Origin: an uncultured Erysipelotrichaceae bacterium
GTDB taxonomy: Bacteria; Bacillota_I; Bacilli_A; Erysipelotrichales; Erysipelotrichaceae
DNA: 10,323 nucleotides
Direction of reading: 5' to 3'
Assembly: GCA_937874965.1 (NCBI GenBank)
Contig: CALNCD010000062.1
Coordinates: 1-10,323, forward strand
The notes below the pieces were generated by a model, which worked only from the letters and a program-made list of their open reading frames with translations, did no database searches and had not been told where the DNA came from. Shown here piece by piece: positions 1 through 5,152 of the stretch (its first letter is position 1; every line of letters begins with the position of its first letter). A program made the position numbers and the translations under genes.

Positions 1-1461
1 TTTCACGGCCTGCTGTTCGGTTTCCCATTCTAATTTAGGGTGGTAGAGATCAATGATAATCGCCAGATTGTTCATTAATAGAATACCGATTGTTCCCATT
101 ATAAGTGATCCTAATGTCAGCAGAATACCGGCATTAAAAAATAGTGAGACACTTAAAATGGAAATCAAATAGGCAATCATTGAAATGAACAGTCCGCTGA
201 GTACCTTAGCCCTGATTTGGACGGAATAAGGAACTGGAATAATTTTCATGAAATACAGATTCTGTCCTTCTCTTGAAAGTGCTGTCGCACTGATCGAGTT
301 CGTTGAGGCAAGAAAAGATCCGACGAAGAAACTTCCTACCATCACATAGGCAAAGAACTCAGGGGAATTTTTCAAGGTCTCAAAAAGGGCAGAGAATGCT
401 TCCAAATCGATAATACCACTGGCAACATAAATCACAATCAGAATTGGAAATATCAATACAGCAGAGATACAATTCAAAAGATATGATGGCGTTCTGAAGA
501 GTATCCGGAGTTCTTTAATGACGTAGGCTTTAAGTATGCTGGACTGTTTTGTTTGTGAATTGAGTTCAGATTCATTCAGGTTTTTCCGTTTATTTGAAGA
601 CTCTCCGATCCCGACAACACCCTTGAAGTAGAGTGCTTTAGCAACCGCTAGAAACAGAAGAATGGCTACACCGTTCGCAATAATCATCCAGAGTGCTTGA
701 AGCATGTCTGAATCGGCCAGAGCCTGTGCTGCAAACTTTAATGGCAATAAAAACCTGCTGATCTGTTGAAAGAGATCAAGCGTATTTCCGCTGATCAGAT
801 TTTGCAAGGCATCAGGTGATACTGCAGTTAATGTCTGAATGAAGAACGATATCCCGATTGCAAAGAAAATCGCAAACCCGGAAATCAGATAATTGAAGAG
901 ATCCTTATTTTTGATAAACTTCAAACTTGCAAACAGGACCATCAGAATTATCGATATCAAGGCAATCGGAAAAACCGGAGCAAGCAGCATGACTGCAAGG
1001 GCAATAAGGTAGAAGAGAATCCCTGGATGGTATAGCGTGATCGTTCCGATAAACACCGGGATCAAAAATACGAAAGTGACAATGTATTCATAGACCAACG
1101 CATTTGCAAACTTTGCCGCAATGATAACTTCCGTAGAGACAGGCATGGTCAAATAGGTTTCTGTATCTCTTGAAAAGTAGTACAAGGCAGGAATTGTAAA
1201 GAACCCGAAGATGAGAGTAATGAAGAATACCATCATCAAAATTGCAAAATAAAACAACGGCGTCAAGGACAGGCTGGCAAAAGCAGGAAGTAAGGTCTGG
1301 GTTATGTAGAAAATCAGGTAGAGAATCGGCAAACTGCAGATAGCCAAGTAAATGAAGAGGACAATGACAAGAACGCGATAACCTGTGCTTTGTTTCTTCA
1401 TGCCTTGGCTGAAGCCGCTTTTCAACATGACTTTCAGCAATGTCCACCATTGTTTAATCAT
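1..1461 (-). CDS. ABC-2 type exporter permease, C-terminus cut by window edge
   Basis: Membrane subunit of an ABC transporter, partner of the ATPase encoded just upstream. The reading frame is open from the ATG at 1461 to the left edge, giving 487 residues without a stop. It is very hydrophobic, with about ten probable membrane segments, for example near residues 28-60, 69-96, 120-180, 188-211, 254-277, 328-350, 368-390 and 420-470. Two similar cytoplasmic-type motifs appear, SRDTETYLTMP at 97-107 and SREGQNLYFMKIIP at 396-409, suggesting two related halves. A DLYHPKLEW motif sits at 471-479. This pattern fits the putative ABC_tran_2 permease family, which I recall as roughly 540 residues, so perhaps 50 residues lie outside the window. 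The start overlaps the ATPase stop as ATGA, and AGAGGTGA lies 7 bases upstream. The substrate cannot be told from sequence. Confidence 0.85.
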   Translation of the reverse strand, partial: MIKQWWTLLKVMLKSGFSQGMKKQSTGYRVLVIVLFIYLAICSLPILYLIFYITQTLLPAFASLSLTPLFYFAILMMVFFITLIFGFFTIPALYYFSRDTETYLTMPVSTEVIIAAKFANALVYEYIVTFVFLIPVFIGTITLYHPGILFYLIALAVMLLAPVFPIALISIILMVLFASLKFIKNKDLFNYLISGFAIFFAIGISFFIQTLTAVSPDALQNLISGNTLDLFQQISRFLLPLKFAAQALADSDMLQALWMIIANGVAILLFLAVAKALYFKGVVGIGESSNKRKNLNESELNSQTKQSSILKAYVIKELRILFRTPSYLLNCISAVLIFPILIVIYVASGIIDLEAFSALFETLKNSPEFFAYVMVGSFFVGSFLASTNSISATALSREGQNLYFMKIIPVPYSVQIRAKVLSGLFISMIAYLISILSVSLFFNAGILLTLGSLIMGTIGILLMNNLAIIIDLYHPKLEWETEQQAVK

Positions 1462-2177
1462 CGTTGGGTCACCTCTAAGAAGATTTCCTCAAGCGAAAGA
1501 TTTTCATACTGTGTTTTAAGGGCTTCGAGTGTTCCATCATAGAGAAGGGTTCCGTGATTAATGATGATGATTTTGTCACAGAGTTTCTCAGCCACTTCCA
1601 GAACATGGGTTGAGAACAGTACGCTTTTTCCGGCTTGTGTACGTTTCCGCATCATCTCTTTCAGAACATACGACGATTGCGGATCCAGACCAGTCAAAGG
1701 CTCATCAAGAATCCAGATATCAGGATCATGGACCAAGACGCCCATAATCATCATTTTCTGACGCATACCGTGAGAATAACTTACGATCTTATCCGAAAGG
1801 GCGGAACTCATTTCAAAGTCTGCAGCGAGCGACTCGATACGTTGTTTACGGAGCTGCGAATCCATTCCATAAATATCAGCTACGAAGTTCAAATACTCAA
1901 TTCCTTTCAACCGCAGAAACAAATCCGGGCTATCCGAGACATACCCGAACTCGCGCTTTGCAGCAATCGCATCTGTCTGAATATTATGACCGTTCAGAAT
2001 GATATCACCTTTTGTCGGACTCACTATACCTGTAATCATTTTAAGCGTTGTCGTTTTTCCAGCGCCATTGGGTCCGATAAAACCGACGATACTGCCGTTT
2101 TCGACATCAAAACTCAGATCATTCACAGCGAGTGTACTACGTCCATAAACCTTGCTTACCTGTTGAATACTAATCAT
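1458..2177 (-). CDS. ABC transporter ATP-binding protein
   Basis: Nucleotide-binding subunit that powers the adjacent permease; 239 residues, a single ATPase domain. Walker A is GPNGAGKTT at 35-43, the signature is YSHGMRQ at 134-140, Walker B ends in ILDEP at 156-160 with catalytic E159, the D-loop is GLDP at 163-166, and the switch histidine is H191 in STH. At the Q-loop the usual glutamine is absent: the stretch reads GYVSDSPDLF at 78-87. This is a known style in some exporter-type ATPases of the CcmA/EcsA kind. The start is set by TAGGAG 5 bases upstream. The gene begins 8 bases after trpS and overlaps the permease by 4 bases, so all three are probably translated from the trpS transcript. 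It is likely an exporter, but the cargo is unknown. Confidence 0.92.
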   Translation of the reverse strand: MISIQQVSKVYGRSTLAVNDLSFDVENGSIVGFIGPNGAGKTTTLKMITGIVSPTKGDIILNGHNIQTDAIAAKREFGYVSDSPDLFLRLKGIEYLNFVADIYGMDSQLRKQRIESLAADFEMSSALSDKIVSYSHGMRQKMMIMGVLVHDPDIWILDEPLTGLDPQSSYVLKEMMRKRTQAGKSVLFSTHVLEVAEKLCDKIIIINHGTLLYDGTLEALKTQYENLSLEEIFLEVTQR

Positions 2178-2182
2178 AAATA

Positions 2183-2188
2183 CTCCTA
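2183..2188 (-). promoter_or_regulatory. RBS of the ABC ATPase overlapping the trpS stop codon
   Basis: On the minus strand TAGGAG contains both the trpS stop codon TAG (2188-2186) and the AGGAG ribosome binding site for the ATPase start at 2177. A ribosome ending trpS therefore finishes on the next gene's binding site, which suggests translational coupling. Confidence 0.75.
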
Positions 2189-3172
2189 TTCCAGTGCCAA
2201 TCCGACAGCGGATTGAACACGATTTAACTTATCAAGCGCCCGTTGATTTACCTTTTGCGCCCCGTGTTGGAGAACATCATGCAGATACGACGAATGGATG
2301 ATCGCGTCATAGCGTTTTTGTATCGGTTCAAGGGTGCTGACCACGCAATCGGCGACCTGTTTCTTGAATTCACCATACTGCATTCCGCTGAATTGTTCTT
2401 CGGTCTCTTTAAGGGATTTATCAGCCAATGCCGCATAAATGGTAAGCAGATTGCTGATCCCTGGCTGGTTTTCGGGGTCATAATGAACGGCTCCCAGTGT
2501 GTCGGTTTTGGCACTCATAATTTTCTTGCGTATTGATGCCGGATCATCTTTCAGATAAATTGTTCCTTTTAGATCATGCTCGGACTTGCTCATCTTTTTC
2601 TCAGGATTGCTGAGGGACATTATCCGGGCACCGACCTTGGGAATAAGAGGGTCTGGGACTTTAAACAATTCACCGAAGCGGTTGTTCATCCGCTGGGCAA
2701 TATCTCTGGTCAATTCGACGTGCTGTTTCTGGTCCTCGCCCACCGGTACATAGTCAGCATCATACAGTAAGATGTCTGCGGCCATTAAAGTCGGATACGT
2801 GTAAAGACCGCCTGTGATCAGGTTGTTTTTATCTTTCACCTTATCCTTGTATTGGGTCATGCGGTTCAATTCACCTGTATACGTAAAACAGTTCAAAATC
2901 CAGCCTAGCTGAGCATGGGCTTTGACGTCACTCTGCAGAAATAAGGTGGCTTGTTCAGGATCCAATCCGCAAGCCAGGTAAAATGCAATGCAATCCCGGA
3001 GGTTTTCACGCAATTCCTCTTGTTCGATCGGCAATGTAATGCAATGAAGATTCGCAATAAAAATCAGTATATGGTAGTCTTGCTGATACTTTACGAACTC
3101 ACGGATTGCTCCAATATAACTTCCAAGATGCAACTGTCCGCTTGGCTTGATGCCGCTTATCATAGTTTTCAT
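2186..3172 (-). CDS. trpS: tryptophanyl-tRNA synthetase
   Basis: Class Ic aminoacyl-tRNA synthetase that charges tRNA(Trp) with tryptophan in the cytoplasm, working as a dimer. It has 328 residues, the normal length for bacterial TrpRS. The HIGH-type motif is HLGS at 15-18 within SGIKPSGQLHLGSYIGA, and KMSKS is at 193-197. The family-typical segments ELNRMTQYKDK (101-111) and AADILLYDADYVPVGEDQ (131-148) lie between them. GGAG sits 6 bases before the ATG, which supports the start at 3172. The gene is preceded by a T-box leader with a UGG specifier, so expression should rise when tRNA(Trp) is uncharged. It is the first gene of a unit that continues into an ABC transporter with no visible terminator between. 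Confidence 0.97.
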   Translation of the reverse strand: MKTMISGIKPSGQLHLGSYIGAIREFVKYQQDYHILIFIANLHCITLPIEQEELRENLRDCIAFYLACGLDPEQATLFLQSDVKAHAQLGWILNCFTYTGELNRMTQYKDKVKDKNNLITGGLYTYPTLMAADILLYDADYVPVGEDQKQHVELTRDIAQRMNNRFGELFKVPDPLIPKVGARIMSLSNPEKKMSKSEHDLKGTIYLKDDPASIRKKIMSAKTDTLGAVHYDPENQPGISNLLTIYAALADKSLKETEEQFSGMQYGEFKKQVADCVVSTLEPIQKRYDAIIHSSYLHDVLQHGAQKVNQRALDKLNRVQSAVGLALE

Positions 3173-3189
3173 ATTTCTCTCCTTTTTTC

Positions 3190-3227
3190 AAAAAAAAAGC
3201 ACCTGAAGGGGCGCGAAAGCGCGGTGC
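3190..3227 (-). terminator. T-box attenuator terminator of trpS
   Basis: On the minus strand GCACC pairs with GGTGC across an inner GCGC-TTTC-GCGC hairpin, followed by nine T residues (3198-3190). Its 5' arm is part of the T-box sequence, so forming the antiterminator with uncharged tRNA excludes it. An unpaired CCCTTCA interrupts the 3' side. Confidence 0.88.
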
Positions 3228-3374
3228 CACCCAACTTGTAAAAAGCCTTTAATCCGGTAACGGCGAAAACCGAAAGCATTAATCAATGGTCCATTCAAAC
3301 GCTCATTGTGATAAGTCGCAGCACCCTTATTTCTCTGAAACAACCCGACGTCTTACTCTTTCCATTCTGCTTTG
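3190..3374 (-). promoter_or_regulatory. T-box riboswitch leader, tryptophan specifier
   Basis: Leader RNA that senses the charging state of tRNA(Trp) and controls trpS. The T-box sequence GGGTGGCACCGCG is at 3232-3220 on the minus strand. Stem I can be drawn by eye: AAAGCA pairs with TGCTTT at the base, then AATGG with CCATT, then a loop holding AGTA on the 5' side and GAA-TGG on the 3' side, then AGACG with CGTTT and ATAAG with CTTAT. The TGG codon following GAA, at 3293-3291, is the specifier, matching tryptophan. An AGAGA motif is present in the distal stem. The 5' end is estimated from the promoter. Confidence 0.93.
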
Positions 3375-3379
3375 CTTTC

Positions 3380-3408
3380 ATTAAATCACTAATGTATTAA
3401 AAAGACAA
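3380..3408 (-). promoter_or_regulatory. promoter of the trpS T-box operon
   Basis: Minus-strand sigma-A type promoter: -35 TTGTCT (3408-3403), 17-base spacer, -10 TTTAAT (3385-3380) with an extended TGA just before it. Transcription would start about 3373, right at the 5' strand of T-box stem I. Confidence 0.7.
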
Positions 3409-3427
3409 GGTATCTCTCTGCATTTCC

Positions 3428-3456
3428 TTGATTTATGCCCTCGATTCATTTAAAAT
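3428..3456 (+). promoter_or_regulatory. promoter of spx
   Basis: Candidate sigma-A promoter: -35 TTGATT (3428-3433), 17-base spacer, -10 TAAAAT (3451-3456). It diverges from the trpS promoter, with 19 bases between the two -35 boxes. Confidence 0.6.
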
Positions 3457-3496
3457 TAGAAGTGTTAAAGCTTGTTTTGAAGTTGGGAGGGATACG

Positions 3497-3931
3497 ATGA
3501 TTATTGTATATACATCACCAGGATGTGCATCGTGCAGAAAAGTCAAAGCATGGTTAAAAGAACGAAATCTGAAGTTCATTGAAAAAAATATATTCACCAC
3601 TTCCTTGAATGAGGGAGAAATCAAATATTTGTTAACACGTAGTGAAAACGGAACCGAAGACATTATTTCAAAACGCTCTAAGGTCATTCAGGAAACAAAA
3701 CTTGACCTGGATGAAATGAGTGTCAAAGAATTGGTAACCTTTATCCAAACCAATCCTTCCGTCTTAAAACGTCCGATCATTATTAATGAACGAAACTTCC
3801 AAGTGGGTTATGATGAAGAGGAAATTGGTGCCTTCATTCCACCTGAGCTTCGAAAATTACAGACGCATTGCGATTCATCCTGTGAGAACTATGATGAGTG
3901 CACCAGTATTGATAAGAAGAAAGCTGTCTAG
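3497..3931 (+). CDS. spx: Spx family redox-responsive transcriptional regulator
   Basis: ArsC-fold regulator that binds the alpha subunit C-terminal domain of RNA polymerase and redirects transcription during disulfide stress. It has 144 residues, against 131 in B. subtilis Spx. The redox switch CASC is at 10-13, G52 (in ENGT) matches the glycine known to contact RNA polymerase, and R92 in KRPIIIN matches the conserved arginine near the switch. QVGYDEEEI at 102-110 is family-typical. The start at 3497 is chosen because GGGAGG lies 6 bases upstream; a longer reading from TTG at 3428 would begin in the promoter. The C-terminus is odd: H124, C125, C129 and C135 form a cysteine-rich tail absent from B. 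subtilis Spx, and the protein ends KKKAV. Other ArsC/Spx paralogs such as MgsR are less likely because the RPIII and VGY segments fit Spx closely. Confidence 0.93.
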   Translation: MIIVYTSPGCASCRKVKAWLKERNLKFIEKNIFTTSLNEGEIKYLLTRSENGTEDIISKRSKVIQETKLDLDEMSVKELVTFIQTNPSVLKRPIIINERNFQVGYDEEEIGAFIPPELRKLQTHCDSSCENYDECTSIDKKKAV

Positions 3932-3944
3932 ACAGCTTTCTTTT
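3915..3944 (+). terminator. intrinsic terminator overlapping the spx stop codon
   Basis: A near-perfect palindrome, AAAGCTGTC-TA-GACAGCTTT at its core (3920-3939), is followed by CTTTT. The 5' arm encodes the last residues of Spx, and the TAG stop (3929-3931) sits at the hairpin apex. The T tract is short (four), so termination may be incomplete, leaving room for read-through into mnmA. Confidence 0.75.
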
Positions 3945-4013
3945 AGACAGGTCAACTCTGATTCATGGATGGAGTGAGACTTTTGTACGAATAGAATAGG
4001 AAGGTGAAATAAC

Positions 4014-5132
4014 ATGAAAGTACTTGTAGGCTTATCCGGGGGAGTTGATAGCGCGGTTGCTGCCTATATTCTCAAACAGCAAGGCTATGATGTAACCTGT
4101 GCTTTTATGCGGAATTGGGATGCTTATACGAATAATGATATCCAGGGGAATCCAACAATTCTTGATCCTCAATGCCCTCAGGAAGTGGATTATGAGGATG
4201 CTCGCAATGTTGCAGATAAACTTGGACTTGAACTACTGAGAGTCGATTTTGTTAAGGAATACTGGGATGATGTCTTCTCAGTGTTCCTGGAAGAGACCAA
4301 GAAAGGTAGAACTCCAAATCCGGATATCCTGTGCAATCGCCACATCAAGTTTGATGCCTTTTACCAGTTTGCGAAATCCAAAGGCTTTACCCATCTGGCA
4401 ACCGGACATTATGCACGGATTATAAAAGAGGACGGCCGATGTTATATGGCTAAGGCAATTGATCGCAACAAAGACCAGACATATTTTCTTGATCAGGTTG
4501 CTGATGAGACACTGCAGAATGTTTTGTTCCCTTTAGGCGATTTAACCAAGCAGGAGGTTCGTGCATTGGCGAATGAACTCGGCTTATCAGTCGCTGCCAA
4601 AAAAGATTCAACAGGAATTTGTTTTATCGGTGAACGTCATTTCCAAGCCTTCATGCAGAACTATCTGGAAAAGCGGGAGGGTGCGATTATGGATGTTAAT
4701 TCAAATCAAATTTTAGGAAAACATGCTGGTGTGATGTATTATACAATAGGGCAGCGCCATGGTCTGGGTATCGGCGGTTCCATGGGACCTTGGTTTGTTG
4801 TCGGCAAGGATGTTACACGCAATATTCTGTATGTTTCAACAATGGCGCAGAAGGAATGGTTATTGAGCGATTCGGTTATCATTTCTCGTATCAACTGGTT
4901 CGGCGATACCCGTGTTGATATGGATTGTCAGGCGAAATTCCGATACCGTCAGCAGGATAATCCTGTTTCAATCCGCTGGATTGATCATGATCATCTAAAA
5001 GTCACCTGTCATCCGGCGGTATTAAGTGTCACCTGCGGGCAGGAAGCTGTCTTCTATGATGGTGACCGTTGTCTCGGTGGCGGTGTAATTGAGACAACGG
5101 TCGCCATCATAGAAGACAGCTTCCTGTTGTAG
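4014..5132 (+). CDS. mnmA: tRNA-specific 2-thiouridylase
   Basis: ATP-dependent enzyme that puts sulfur on U34 of the tRNAs for Lys, Glu and Gln. It has 372 residues, normal for MnmA. The PP-loop is SGGVDS at 8-13; the catalytic cysteines are C107 (in DILCN) and C203 (in STGICF), matching E. coli C102 and C199. An extended segment after MRNWD (about 32-63, ending CPQEVDYEDA) resembles my recollection of Mollicutes MnmA rather than E. coli. The family-typical ending FYDGDRCLGGGVI is present at 347-359. AGGAAGGTGA lies 6 bases before the ATG. I see no convincing promoter in the 69 bases after the spx terminator. The 3' end holds a 36-bp inverted repeat, so the last 13 codons after GGGVI are largely the reverse complement of codons 343-354. 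Confidence 0.97.
   Translation: MKVLVGLSGGVDSAVAAYILKQQGYDVTCAFMRNWDAYTNNDIQGNPTILDPQCPQEVDYEDARNVADKLGLELLRVDFVKEYWDDVFSVFLEETKKGRTPNPDILCNRHIKFDAFYQFAKSKGFTHLATGHYARIIKEDGRCYMAKAIDRNKDQTYFLDQVADETLQNVLFPLGDLTKQEVRALANELGLSVAAKKDSTGICFIGERHFQAFMQNYLEKREGAIMDVNSNQILGKHAGVMYYTIGQRHGLGIGGSMGPWFVVGKDVTRNILYVSTMAQKEWLLSDSVIISRINWFGDTRVDMDCQAKFRYRQQDNPVSIRWIDHDHLKVTCHPAVLSVTCGQEAVFYDGDRCLGGGVIETTVAIIEDSFLL
5040..5126 (+). repeat. 36-bp inverted repeat in the 3' end of mnmA
   Basis: The left arm, 5040-5075, and right arm, 5091-5126, are reverse complements at 35 of 36 positions; the only difference, T5063 against G5103, still pairs as U-G in the mRNA. The loop is 15 bases (5076-5090). Both arms are codon-aligned: codons 343-354 encode QEAVFYDGDRCL and codons 360-371 encode ETTVAIIEDSFL. 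The hairpin ends 3 bases before the stop codon and 26 bases before the recD2 start. No T tract follows, so it is not a standard intrinsic terminator. Confidence 0.95.
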
Positions 5133-5152
5133 TATTTGAAATCAGGTGAAAT

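Noticed and set aside
1088..1450. 120-residue minus-strand reading frame
   Set aside because: It overlaps the permease gene in another frame; the permease frame is hydrophobic with family motifs and a coupled start.
1635..2216. 193-residue plus-strand reading frame
   Set aside because: It is antisense to the ABC ATPase, which has all the ATPase motifs; it resembles no family I know.
3428..3496. Longer spx start 23 codons upstream
   Set aside because: It would use TTG inside the -35 box of the likely promoter, and the extra residues do not match Spx; GGGAGG favours the ATG at 3497.
3945..4013. Promoter for mnmA with TAGAAT at 3992-3997
   Set aside because: Transcription would start inside the ribosome binding site, and no good -35 lies at the right distance.
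5040..5132. mnmA hairpin as a standard intrinsic terminator
   Set aside because: No run of T residues follows the stem (TTGTAGTATTTG), and the hairpin lies wholly within translated codons.
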